This document shows positions 26,795 through 35,442 of a stretch of 64,000 nt of DNA, piece by piece. The notes under the pieces were generated by a model. That model was not told where the DNA came from. It searched no databases and worked only from the letters and a program-made list of their open reading frames with translations. Location: the NCBI RefSeq assembly GCF_000812865.1, contig NZ_JSYL01000001.1, forward strand, positions 310,001-374,000, read 5' to 3'. The position numbers were made by a program, and so were the translations under genes. The DNA is from Kaistella jeonii (GTDB lineage: Bacteria; Bacteroidota; Bacteroidia; Flavobacteriales; Weeksellaceae). Each line of letters starts with the position of its first letter. Position 1 is the first letter of the stretch.

Positions 26795-26839
26795 AAAATA
26801 TCAAAACCGTCTGAATTATCAGACGGTTTTGATATTTTT
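26795..26839. terminator. Bidirectional terminator between fsa and the delta-60 repeat gene
   Basis: Very long near-perfect hairpin (arms about 20 bp, core AACCGTCTGA/TCAGACGGTT) with A run on the left and T run on the right, between two convergent genes. Confidence 0.93.
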
Positions 26840-26876
26840 AAATTATGATTTTCAACAATATGATTAAAAGAAATTT

Positions 26877-28301
26877 TTAATTCTTTATTAACTTTTTAGA
26901 GAAATTATCGCCGTTTTTCATACTAATTTTCAGAATATAATTTCCTTTTGGAAGATTTGCAGTATTGACACTTTTATAGTTTTTAGATTCAGAAATCTTT
27001 CTTCCTTCTGTAGAATAAAGCTCAAAATTTTCAGCATCTTCCGCATTTTTAATATTTAAAAAATTTTTTACTGGATTTTCAACTTCTATCTTTTTAAGAG
27101 AAGTATTTGAAGTCGAAAGTTTTTCAGTTACTATTAAAAATTTTTCAATTTTCACGCGGATCAGATTTTGATTTTGATCTGGTATTATAGAATTCACCAA
27201 AATAAAATTATCTTTCATCTCAATTTCGTCACCAGACAAAAGACTAAAATCTCTGCTGTTATTAATTTTTAAAGGATTACCAGTAGAGGAATAGGCGTTT
27301 AAAGCTTTTTGATTTACTTTTTGATTTAAAATAAAAAATTGATTTTCTGAGAAACCGATATCTAAAAATTGTTCATAATCTTCAGAAGTTACAAAACCAT
27401 TTCCATTAAAATTAGAATCTAAATACTCATCCTTCAGCACAATTAATCTACTGAAATCTGGAAGTGGATAATTCTTATATTCAAAAACGGAATAAACGAT
27501 TCCATTATTGGTCATCCTTGTAGAAATATTGGTTTTATTTTGCAATGCTAAACCATTGTAATGGTGGCAACCTGCATTATTTAAGTCCAAAACTTTATTT
27601 GTTGTTAAAGAATTTATATCAAAAAATGAATATACTGATGAAGAAAGCGAGCTAATATCGCAAGTTGCTATTTTTCCATTTGAAGATTGTCCAAGCGGGA
27701 AATGATAATCATAAATAATTTCACCGTTATTTCCAAAACCAGTTTCTAATTGCCCATTAATCGTATATTTTTTCGAATAAGTACTGTTAGAATTACTTAC
27801 AACCAAACTTTGATCTGCGAGAACCAAAACACTTAGAGATTGTGCATTCGCACTTTCGGTAACTTCATTTAAGATTCCATTATTCCCAAAAGTGGAATCT
27901 AAAGTTCCGTTTTGATTGAATCTCAAAATTTTTGAGTCTTCATAAGTATTATTAAAATCTGCTGGTTTAGGTCCTAAATAAATAATAATTTTATTACCCT
28001 GTAGCACCGCATTCATAAAGTTATTTTCCTCAAATTCTAACTTTCCATTATTTGCGAAATTTTGATCTAGTGCTCCTTTCGCTGTCAGTTTAAGAATATA
28101 ATTCTTTCCAGTGCTATTAATAATATATAGAATAGAGTTGTCAGGTAAAACAAGTAAATTACTATTAAGAACGGTTTGGGCTGAATTAAAGTCGGCAGTG
28201 AAGACGCCATTGTTTCCGAAAGAATTATCCTTTGTGATATTAATCTGCGAAAATACCTGAATACCGAATAAGGTAATCAGAAAAAAAGTAAATTTTTTCA
28301 T
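26877..28301 (-). CDS. Secreted delta-60 repeat protein with T9SS type A sorting tail
   Basis: 474 residues from the ATG at 28301. Signal peptide MKKFTFFLITLFGIQVFSQ, then about five delta-60-type units, each with a D-x-x-F-G-x-N-G core (for example DNSFGNNG, DSTFGNNG, DSNFNGNG), and a C-terminal Por secretion tail (about 400-474, 'NPVKNFLNI...LPKGNYILKI'). It should be exported by Sec and then by type IX secretion to the surface or medium. The frame is open for 12 more codons, but a TAAATTTG promoter box at 28326-28319 lies inside that extension, so the shorter start is used. Role unknown. Confidence 0.85.
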   Translation of the reverse strand: MKKFTFFLITLFGIQVFSQINITKDNSFGNNGVFTADFNSAQTVLNSNLLVLPDNSILYIINSTGKNYILKLTAKGALDQNFANNGKLEFEENNFMNAVLQGNKIIIYLGPKPADFNNTYEDSKILRFNQNGTLDSTFGNNGILNEVTESANAQSLSVLVLADQSLVVSNSNSTYSKKYTINGQLETGFGNNGEIIYDYHFPLGQSSNGKIATCDISSLSSSVYSFFDINSLTTNKVLDLNNAGCHHYNGLALQNKTNISTRMTNNGIVYSVFEYKNYPLPDFSRLIVLKDEYLDSNFNGNGFVTSEDYEQFLDIGFSENQFFILNQKVNQKALNAYSSTGNPLKINNSRDFSLLSGDEIEMKDNFILVNSIIPDQNQNLIRVKIEKFLIVTEKLSTSNTSLKKIEVENPVKNFLNIKNAEDAENFELYSTEGRKISESKNYKSVNTANLPKGNYILKISMKNGDNFSKKLIKN

Positions 28302-28318
28302 GTCATTTTGTGTTAGTG

Positions 28319-28326
28319 CAAATTTA
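28319..28326 (-). promoter_or_regulatory. -7 box of the delta-60 repeat gene
   Basis: TAAATTTG on the minus strand, 18 bases before the ATG at 28301. An ATAGGGGTGTTTT motif lies 28 bp further upstream (28354-28369). Confidence 0.55.
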
Positions 28327-28444
28327 AGAAGTTTCATGAGATAACTTAGGGTGAAAACACCCCTATTTTGATGAAGAAGATATTTTTATTAGTCTTTCTG
28401 TCTGCTTTTTGTCAGAAAAAATTTAAAAAAAAATTATTATTTTT

Positions 28445-28466
28445 AAATTGTGTACAATTTAATTGT
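28445..28466. promoter_or_regulatory. Candidate MarR/OhrR operator
   Basis: AAATTGTGTACAATTT is a perfect 7-bp inverted repeat (28445-28460) overlapped by a second palindrome ACAATTTAATTGT (28454-28466). They cover the -33 region and spacer of the promoter of an operon that encodes an OhrR-like repressor, so autoregulation is likely. Confidence 0.6.
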
Positions 28467-28478
28467 TTACTATATTTG
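28448..28478 (+). promoter_or_regulatory. Promoter of the nitroreductase-ohrR-ohr operon
   Basis: TTG (28448-28450), 20-base spacer, TATATTTG (28471-28478): full match to the Bacteroidota consensus, with an untranslated leader of about 30 bases. Confidence 0.75.
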
Positions 28479-28513
28479 CAGTTCGAAATACGAATAAATA
28501 AAATTTAAAGTAC

Positions 28514-29146
28514 ATGTCATTAATAGAAGATTTAAAATGGAGACATGCCGTAAAAGCATACGACTCCACAAAAAAAGTTTCTCAAGAAGACCTCAATAAA
28601 ATATTAGAGGCGGCGAGACTGGCTCCAACTTCTTCAGGACTTCAACCTTTTCGTGTGATTGTGGTAGAAAATCAGGAATTGAAAGAAAAAATGGTTCAAG
28701 GCGCTTTGAATCCAGAAGTCATGAAAGACTGCTCACAAGTTTTAGTTTTTGCAGCTTGGGATAGTTATTCTGATGCAAAAATTGATAAAGTTTACGATCA
28801 TCACACCGATGTGAGAGATTTGCCAAGAGGAAGATTTGGTAGTTATACCGATCAAATTAAAGAATTATACAACGGTCAAACTAAAGAAGAACATTTTGCG
28901 CATACTGCAAGACAAACTTATATTGCGTTAGGTTTAGCAATGGCTCAAGCTGCAGAACTGAAAATTGACAGTACTCCAGCTGAAGGTTTTAGCAATGAAG
29001 TAGTTGACGAAATGTTAGGTTTGAAAGAATTAGGTTTAAGAAGTGTAACATTACTCTATCTTGGCTACAGAGACCTAGAGAAAGATTATCTTTCTCACAT
29101 GAAGAAAGTTAGAATTCCGATGGAGGAATTTATCATCAGAAAATAA
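28514..29146 (+). CDS. NAD(P)H-dependent nitroreductase family oxidoreductase
   Basis: 210 residues, NfsB/MhqN-like FMN flavoprotein. N-terminal RHAVKAYD with the FMN-binding Arg/His, 'ARLAPTSSGLQPFRVIVVEN' (40s to 50s) and C-terminal 'GYRDLEKDYLSHMKKVR'. Such enzymes reduce quinones or nitro compounds with two electrons. First gene of an operon with ohrR and ohr (29-bp and 4-bp gaps), so it is probably induced by organic peroxides or electrophiles. Start is the only ATG that keeps the RxxxKxYD motif. Confidence 0.88.
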   Translation: MSLIEDLKWRHAVKAYDSTKKVSQEDLNKILEAARLAPTSSGLQPFRVIVVENQELKEKMVQGALNPEVMKDCSQVLVFAAWDSYSDAKIDKVYDHHTDVRDLPRGRFGSYTDQIKELYNGQTKEEHFAHTARQTYIALGLAMAQAAELKIDSTPAEGFSNEVVDEMLGLKELGLRSVTLLYLGYRDLEKDYLSHMKKVRIPMEEFIIRK

Positions 29147-29175
29147 TTTGAGTTACTTAATTTTTTCAATTTGAA

Positions 29176-29613
29176 ATGATAGAAAATCAAGACACCCCCA
29201 AATTAAGCGACCAATTATGCTTTCCGTTTTACGTGATCGCGAAAGAAATTACGGGAATGTACCGTCCTTTTTTAGAGGAATTAGACATCACGTATTCTCA
29301 GTATTTGGTGATGATGGTCCTTTGGGAATATGAAAGATTAACCGTCAATCAAATCGGAGAAAAATTGTATCTGGACAGCGGAACTTTGACACCTTTATTA
29401 AAAAGATTGGAAGCAAAATCCTACATCATCAGACATCGAAAAAAAGAAGATGAACGTGTTGTAGAAGTATTTCTAACGGAAGAAGGAAATCAACTTCAGA
29501 AAAAAGCCTGTATCATCCCAGGAAAAATGCAGGAAAAACTGAATTTATCGGAAAACGATCTTTTAGAAATGAAAGAAACAGTGACCAAATTAATGCAAAT
29601 TATAGAAAAATAA
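29176..29613 (+). CDS. ohrR: MarR-family organic peroxide sensor
   Basis: 145 residues. Winged helix of MarR type ('LTVNQIGEKLYLDSGTLTPLLKRLEAKSYI', wing 'RKKEDERVVEVFLT'). The single N-terminal Cys15 in QLCFPFYV and the 'LDITYSQYLVMMVLWE' tyrosine region match the OhrR peroxide sensor, whose Cys15 is oxidised by organic hydroperoxides, releasing DNA. Placed directly before ohr, the classical target. Palindromes at 28445-28466 in the operon promoter are its likely binding site. Confidence 0.9.
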   Translation: MIENQDTPKLSDQLCFPFYVIAKEITGMYRPFLEELDITYSQYLVMMVLWEYERLTVNQIGEKLYLDSGTLTPLLKRLEAKSYIIRHRKKEDERVVEVFLTEEGNQLQKKACIIPGKMQEKLNLSENDLLEMKETVTKLMQIIEK

Positions 29614-29617
29614 AAAA

Positions 29618-30040
29618 ATGAAAACATTATATACAACAAGCGTAACTGCAAAAGGCGGACGCGACGGAAAAGTCAAAAGTGAAAACGGAATTTTAGAATT
29701 AGATGTTAAAACTCCAAAAGCTTTGGGTGGAGCAAGCGATGAATTTACAAATCCTGAAATGCTTTTCGCAGCAGGTTATTCCGCATGTTTTGGAAGCGCC
29801 TTAAGTTTAGTAATCGGTAAAGCAAAAATTAAAACTGGCGAAGTTTCTGTAACGGCGAAAGTAAGCATCGGACAAATTGAAAACGGCGGTTACGGTTTAG
29901 CCGTAGAAATGGATGTTAATATTCCGCAAGTTACTTTGGAAGAAGCGCAGTCTTTAACAGAAAAAGCGCATCAAATCTGTCCTTATTCAAATGCAACCAG
30001 AAACAATATTGAGGTTAAACTTGCAGTGACCAATAATTAA
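29618..30040 (+). CDS. ohr: Organic hydroperoxide resistance protein Ohr
   Basis: 140 residues, OsmC/Ohr fold. Reduces organic hydroperoxides using a Cys pair: Cys57 in YSACFGSAL and Cys121 in HQICPYSNATRNN, both in the Ohr context. Length normal. Four bases separate it from ohrR; an intrinsic terminator follows. Confidence 0.96.
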   Translation: MKTLYTTSVTAKGGRDGKVKSENGILELDVKTPKALGGASDEFTNPEMLFAAGYSACFGSALSLVIGKAKIKTGEVSVTAKVSIGQIENGGYGLAVEMDVNIPQVTLEEAQSLTEKAHQICPYSNATRNNIEVKLAVTNN

Positions 30041-30115
30041 TTTAGGTCAGATTATTTAGAAACACATCATTATATATAGAAGATTAAATCGATTAGGAGA
30101 TTTAATTGAAATTAA

Positions 30116-30153
30116 AAACGGCAGAACTTGTATAAGTTTTGCCGTTTATTTTT
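30116..30153 (+). terminator. Intrinsic terminator after ohr
   Basis: Stem AAACGGCA/TGCCGTTT extended by AACTT/AAGTT (30116-30147), followed by T residues. Confidence 0.88.
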
Positions 30154-30203
30154 GAATATGTTCTCTTTTAGTAAAGAATTAATCAATTTACTTTCTAAAA
30201 ACA

Positions 30204-30235
30204 AAAAAGGATAAAAAATTAATTTCATCCTTTTT
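30204..30235. terminator. Terminator next to tRNA-Arg
   Basis: AAAAAGGAT/ATCCTTTTT stem with a 14-base loop just beyond the 3' end of the tRNA gene (minus strand); works in either direction. Confidence 0.65.
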
Positions 30236-30238
30236 ACG

Positions 30239-30312
30239 TGACCGCGACAGGGTTCGAACCTGTAACCTTCGGAGCCGAAATCCGAAATTCTATCCAGTTG
30301 AACTACGCAGCC
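30239..30312 (-). tRNA. tRNA-Arg (anticodon UCG)
   Basis: 74 bases on the minus strand. Acceptor GGCTGCG/CGCGGTC (two wobble pairs), D arm, anticodon stem TCGGA/TCCGA around loop TTTCGGC giving anticodon TCG, T arm with GGTTCGAACC. Discriminator A; the 3' CCA is not encoded. Folded by eye. Confidence 0.93.
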
Positions 30313-30388
30313 ATTTTCTTTATGAGCAATTAATAATTAGTACTAAACAATCTAAAATTACTCATAACCTATTGCTTATTACTCATAT

Positions 30389-32164
30389 TTAGAAAGTAAT
30401 CTTCACACCGCCCAAAATCTGTGCTCCCAAAACTTTATAACCTTTGTAAGTTTGATACTGGGTGTTGAGTAAATTATTTCCGAGTGCAAAAATACTGAAA
30501 TTTTTGTGAACTTTGTACTCTGCAGACAAATTTAAATCAGCAAATCCACCAACTTTATCATTTCTGTTTTCTGAAGAAATAAATACGTTTGAATTAATGC
30601 CACCATTATTCAACTCAAAAGAGTTTGTCGTTTGATCTGTGGCAAAAATAGCTTTCGCTCCTAAGTTCAATTTCTTATCCAACATCGAGTATTTTGCTCC
30701 TAAACTTGCTCTAACTAAAGGTTTATTAAAAATATTCTCATAATTATCGAGCAGATATTTTTTAAAATTAACTTCAGCATCTAAAGCTAAATTTGCCAAG
30801 GGGAAATATTGCACACTCGCTTTTGCCTCACTCACGGTTCCATTGTCATAAACAGAAGAAAAAGTATTCGCAAAATCATAAGCCGGACGATTATAATCGA
30901 CCGTACTATTAAAGAGATCATTCGCTTTAAAGAAAAGGATATCATTCATTTTTCCGAATCCTGCGGTGAAATCATATTTAATATTTTGATCAATATCACC
31001 ACGCAAACCAAAATAGAATTTATACTTTGTTTCCGTCGCACGCAATTCCTGATCAGAAACCAAATAAGGATTTTGCTCCAATAGATCGGCGTAAGAATTT
31101 AATTTTAATCCACCCGTGATTCCTGCATAAAACTTGAATTCATCAGCTGCGGCAAACTGTAATTCAGCTTTCGGAAACCAAAAGGTTCTATTATTCTGAA
31201 CTTGATCCGCTACTATTAAATTTGAATTTTTAGCATTTAAAAAGGAAAAATCAGAACCGATCATTAAATATGAATTCTCCTTAAAGAAAGTCATCTTTGG
31301 TGCTAAAGTCGCATTCAAAAATTGTGAAGAATTTTTATCGAGTAAATCGAAATCTGTTTTCACCGTTTCTAAATTCAATCCTAAATCAGCATTAAATTTT
31401 ACATCATCGAAACTCGGCAGTTCTACCCCATGCTTTGATAAATTCACCAAAACTTCTGCCTGATTTTCTTTAGAACCAAAATGATCACTTAGGAAAGATG
31501 ATTTCAGGCGAACATCATTTAAAATTTCATTTGAATAAAAATCATAATAACCATTCACTTTGATACGATTGGTTTTCTGCTGCAGATCTACCTCACTTGA
31601 AGCCGGTGTCAAAGCGTAAATGCCGTAATAATTATAATCATTTAATCCATAATCAGCACTAACACTCAATTTTCCTTTTTCTCCGTAAGAGTTCAGAAAT
31701 AATCCCACATTCGCTGTACTTTGTTTGGAATTCCAGTCATAAACTTTGCGCAAACCATTGGTAGAAAGGAAATGAACATCTCCGCCTACTTCCATTCCGT
31801 TTTCTAATTTGGTAGAAATATTTCCGTCGGCAAGAATTTTACCGTAATTCCCCATTCCGAGTTGAAAATAATTGTTCTGATATTCTGCATCAAATTTCGG
31901 CGAAATGTCTTCACCCTGAATAATTGAAGTTTTAAAATCTGAAGACGCCGGAACATTGGTAATGTCGTAAGTTGGCGGATTCGCAGACTTTTCTTCAGGT
32001 GGATAATTTTTTTCTGCTTCGATAGAAGTTTTCTTCTTCTCGATTTTCTTTACTTCCGGTTCCCGTTTTCTGTCCAAAATCAATTTTTCGTCTTTGATCT
32101 GGGAAAACGCAAACTGCGAAAATCCTAAAAATAACAGCGATAATATTTGAAATCGTTTGTTCAT
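30389..32164 (-). CDS. Plug-less TonB-receptor-like outer-membrane beta-barrel
   Basis: 591 residues from the ATG at 32164, which starts a clean signal peptide (MNKRFQILSLLFLGFSQFAFSQ, residues 1-22, cleaved after SQ). A charged, Pro/Lys/Glu-rich linker (about 23-75) leads to a long array of amphipathic strands with alternating aromatics, ending VKITF with terminal Phe, as in outer-membrane barrels. It resembles the barrel part of TonB-dependent receptors, but no plug domain or TonB box was recognised. It follows the big TPR gene (65-bp gap), so the two probably act together in the envelope. Substrate unknown. Confidence 0.75.
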   Translation of the reverse strand: MNKRFQILSLLFLGFSQFAFSQIKDEKLILDRKREPEVKKIEKKKTSIEAEKNYPPEEKSANPPTYDITNVPASSDFKTSIIQGEDISPKFDAEYQNNYFQLGMGNYGKILADGNISTKLENGMEVGGDVHFLSTNGLRKVYDWNSKQSTANVGLFLNSYGEKGKLSVSADYGLNDYNYYGIYALTPASSEVDLQQKTNRIKVNGYYDFYSNEILNDVRLKSSFLSDHFGSKENQAEVLVNLSKHGVELPSFDDVKFNADLGLNLETVKTDFDLLDKNSSQFLNATLAPKMTFFKENSYLMIGSDFSFLNAKNSNLIVADQVQNNRTFWFPKAELQFAAADEFKFYAGITGGLKLNSYADLLEQNPYLVSDQELRATETKYKFYFGLRGDIDQNIKYDFTAGFGKMNDILFFKANDLFNSTVDYNRPAYDFANTFSSVYDNGTVSEAKASVQYFPLANLALDAEVNFKKYLLDNYENIFNKPLVRASLGAKYSMLDKKLNLGAKAIFATDQTTNSFELNNGGINSNVFISSENRNDKVGGFADLNLSAEYKVHKNFSIFALGNNLLNTQYQTYKGYKVLGAQILGGVKITF

Positions 32165-32229
32165 TGATATTTTGTATTTATGTAAAAATCCCAAAAATGC
32201 ATTTACATTTTACGTTTTACATTAAAGTT

Positions 32230-35193
32230 TTATTTCTTAATTTGTTTTTTTAAATCCTTTGCTTCTGAAACAATCTCCGGAAAATCACCATAGTTGGCGA
32301 TTATCTGATCCGCGGTATAACTTGCCTGATAATTATCTTTCAAACCAATATAATTTTTTACCATTAAAACCAGAGATTTCGCGCCCCAATATTCTTCGGA
32401 TGCATAATTATTAGCCAGTTTAAAAATCGTTTCATTGGATGATTTAAAGGCTTTTCCTTTGTTTTGATAAAAGGCTTTTGCATATAAAGCTTCCGCTGCA
32501 ACTTCTGTATTTGAAGATTTTTCTAAAGCCGTGTACGCAGTTTTCGCCTCGTTCTCTTTTCCATTGTTCATCAAACTTCTGGCTTTAATAACTTTCGCAA
32601 GTTCATTTACCGAAGCTGAATTTTTAGGATTTTGTAAAACGAGATCAGCCAGCATTTCTGATTTCTTAAAATCTTTTTCATCAGAATAAATTTTCATTAA
32701 TTCTACATTCGCGAAGTTTTTCACATTCACATTCGTAGAATTAGATAGCGATACTAAATATTTCTTCGCTTCATTCGTATTATTTTGCGCTAAATAAATC
32801 TGCGTAATTCTGGTCTGCGCATCTTCCTGATAATCGTTCTGAACATTGGCAACATCCTGTAAAACCAACAAGGCTTTTGTAGAATTATTCGTTTGGAAAT
32901 AACTTTCACCCAATTCATATTGCGCCTGATACAAACCTTCTCCGGTTGGATTCTGCGTTAAATACTTTTCAAAAAGCGGAATGGCTTTCTGGTATTCTTT
33001 GCTGGCATAGTAAGATTTCGCAGTATTCAAGTTGATTTCATCAATTTCTGAAGCATCGATTCTTACGCCTAAACTTTGAGCAAAATTCTGATATCCTGAA
33101 ACATCGTTATTTTTAGTGAAAATCGGTCTCGCTGCCTGAACAATTTTACTTGCAAACGCCGTATTTTTATATTGGTTTCCAAGAGACTTTAATTCAGATA
33201 AGGCTTTCGCATCTTCATTCTGATCAATGTAATTCTGTGCACGATAAATCTGAGCATTTGCTACCAAATCCTTATCAGTACTTGTTTTAATGACTTGTGT
33301 GAAATAATCATTGGAGTTTTTGAAATCGTCATTTGCTGCATAAGAAGTTCCAATCTCATATTGTGCGTCGTCGAAATATTCTGAATTTTTATACTGAGAA
33401 AGTAACTTTTTCAATTCCGCGATTTTTGCAACGGTATCACCTTTAAAACCTAAAGCCATTGCTTTTTGGAACATGGTGTAATCATCAGCATTTTCCGTTT
33501 TATCGTAAATGGCGATCGCTTCATTCAGATCGTTATTCGCATAATACGTATCGGCTAAACGAAGTTCTGCATCATTTTTAAATGCAGGTTTCGGATCTTT
33601 TAAATAAGCTTCAAAATACTGTTTCGCTTTATCAAATTTCTTTGATTTAAAATAAGCGTAACCCAGATCGTAATTCAGCTGTTGTTTCTCTAAAAAGTTT
33701 TCGCTTTTTAATTTTTCTAAACGCGTGATCGCGGAAGGATAATTTCCTTTTTGATAATACGTTTGAGCCAACCAATAGGTTGCTCTCGTGTTGAATTCTT
33801 TATTGATGTTAAATTCTAAACTTCGTAGGAAATATTTTTCTGCAGCATCTAAATTCCCTTTATTAAATTCTTCGGTTCCTATTAAAAATGAAACTTCCTG
33901 ATCAACTTTATTGGTCTCCGGAGTTGAATTCGGCATTTTATCGATCGCTGCCAAAGTACCTTTATAATCGCCGGAATACAAATAAGATTTCACCAAAAGT
34001 GATTTCATTTCCTTCGTATCAGGACTGTTTGGATATTTTGAAATATAACTTTGAATCACCGTAGATGCAGATTCAAAAGGATTCCCCAATTCATAACTCA
34101 ACTTCGCATATTGTAAATGAGCGAGTTGCTGCACTTTTGGGTCGTACGTCATTTGATACGCCGAACGAAAGGCAGAAAGTGCTTCCTGTTTTTTACCTAC
34201 TTCAAAATAAGCGTTTCCTAATTGGTAATACGCGTTTTGTGAAGTCGCAGAATTGCTGTTCAACAATTGATTGTAATAAGAAACTGCTTCATCAAACTTT
34301 TTCAAATGTGCTGAAACAAATCCCATTTCATACAAATCACTTTCAGAGGGAGTTCCTTTACTTTCCAGATAAATTTTTAAATGTGGATAAGCCGAATTGT
34401 AATCGCCTTTCATGAAATAACTTTCGCCAATCATTTTGTGAACTTCAGCTTTGTAATCAGCGGAAATGTTTTCGTTGAGTAAAGCATTTCCCTCTGCAAT
34501 CGCCTTATCATAATCTTTATTATTAAAGTACAATTGTACATAATAAGGTTTTACAACACGTCCATATTTCTCGTTGTCTTTAATTTGGTCAAAATAAGTA
34601 AAAGCTTTATCATTTTGTCCGTCAGCATAATAAAGATGTCCCAACATGTAACCAATATCGTTTTTATCGGAACCTTCACTTGTTTTATAGGCTTCTTCTA
34701 AAGCTTCTATTGCACCCTGAGAATCACCGGTCATGAATTTCGCATAACCGAGTTTCATGATATACTGCGTGTTTTCCTGTTTTGAAAGTTGGTACTGATT
34801 AACTTTTTTTAAAGTCTCCAGCGCTTTATCAAAATCCTTTTGGGCCAGATAGAAATCTGCCAAAGGTAAATTTGCCTGAGCAAAATACGCTGAGTTTGGA
34901 TATTCTTTGATGAAAGCATCTAAACCTTCTTCCGCATGATTTTTTCGTAAAATAACGCCGATGACATTATCGAAAAACTGAGCTGCTTCTTTTTTGGAAT
35001 TTGAAAGATTCTCGTTATAGAAATACTGTCGGGCGTATTCAAACTGAGAAGCGTTATAAATTTTATTCTGGTAAAGATTTTCTGCGAGGTTGAAACGGTA
35101 GTTTTCGCGGTCGCTGAAGTATTGAGATTGTTGAGCTTCGGATAAGCCGAAATAGAATATTGCTGTCGCAATTAAGATTTTTTTTGAATTCAT
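32230..35193 (-). CDS. Large periplasmic TPR-repeat protein
   Basis: 987 residues. Signal peptide (about 1-20, cleaved near SEAQQ) followed by some 20 or more tetratricopeptide-type helix pairs over the whole length ('ALETLKKVNQYQ', 'AYFEVGKKQEALSAF', 'YYQKGNYPSAITRLEKL', 'YELGESYFQTNNSTKALLVL'). No enzyme domain. Such solenoids serve as scaffolds, as with YbgF/BamD-like or gliding-related proteins. It is first in a two-gene operon with an outer-membrane barrel, so it may be the periplasmic partner of that barrel. No named family recognised. Confidence 0.85.
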   Translation of the reverse strand: MNSKKILIATAIFYFGLSEAQQSQYFSDRENYRFNLAENLYQNKIYNASQFEYARQYFYNENLSNSKKEAAQFFDNVIGVILRKNHAEEGLDAFIKEYPNSAYFAQANLPLADFYLAQKDFDKALETLKKVNQYQLSKQENTQYIMKLGYAKFMTGDSQGAIEALEEAYKTSEGSDKNDIGYMLGHLYYADGQNDKAFTYFDQIKDNEKYGRVVKPYYVQLYFNNKDYDKAIAEGNALLNENISADYKAEVHKMIGESYFMKGDYNSAYPHLKIYLESKGTPSESDLYEMGFVSAHLKKFDEAVSYYNQLLNSNSATSQNAYYQLGNAYFEVGKKQEALSAFRSAYQMTYDPKVQQLAHLQYAKLSYELGNPFESASTVIQSYISKYPNSPDTKEMKSLLVKSYLYSGDYKGTLAAIDKMPNSTPETNKVDQEVSFLIGTEEFNKGNLDAAEKYFLRSLEFNINKEFNTRATYWLAQTYYQKGNYPSAITRLEKLKSENFLEKQQLNYDLGYAYFKSKKFDKAKQYFEAYLKDPKPAFKNDAELRLADTYYANNDLNEAIAIYDKTENADDYTMFQKAMALGFKGDTVAKIAELKKLLSQYKNSEYFDDAQYEIGTSYAANDDFKNSNDYFTQVIKTSTDKDLVANAQIYRAQNYIDQNEDAKALSELKSLGNQYKNTAFASKIVQAARPIFTKNNDVSGYQNFAQSLGVRIDASEIDEINLNTAKSYYASKEYQKAIPLFEKYLTQNPTGEGLYQAQYELGESYFQTNNSTKALLVLQDVANVQNDYQEDAQTRITQIYLAQNNTNEAKKYLVSLSNSTNVNVKNFANVELMKIYSDEKDFKKSEMLADLVLQNPKNSASVNELAKVIKARSLMNNGKENEAKTAYTALEKSSNTEVAAEALYAKAFYQNKGKAFKSSNETIFKLANNYASEEYWGAKSLVLMVKNYIGLKDNYQASYTADQIIANYGDFPEIVSEAKDLKKQIKK

Positions 35194-35442
35194 TTAATCC
35201 TGATTTTCGGAAAGTTTTAGAATTAATCGTATGGATGATCAAGGCAATAAAGACCCAGAATGATTTCCACATTTAATCAACGAAAATAAAGAAAAGTTAT
35301 TGCCTACACAAGTTTATTTGATGGTTGTGGAAATGTGGATAACTCTATATTTCTTTGATAATCAAAAAGATGAAATAGCATTTTTTACTATAAAATTTGC
35401 TTCCTCAGAAACACTAATGGTAATTCAAAAATTATAAATTCT
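35194..35442. other. AT-rich gap with DnaA-box-like sites
   Basis: 249 bp without a gene. A 9-bp inverted repeat ATTTCCACA (35263-35271) / TGTGGAAAT (35326-35334) is followed by TGTGGATAA (35334-35342), the exact complement of the DnaA box TTATCCACA. An AT-rich stretch follows. No promoter match was found. Confidence 0.4.

Noticed and set aside
35063-35272. 69-residue frame starting in the gap upstream of the TPR gene (minus strand)
   Set aside because: Runs in another frame into the TPR gene, no promoter or family features.
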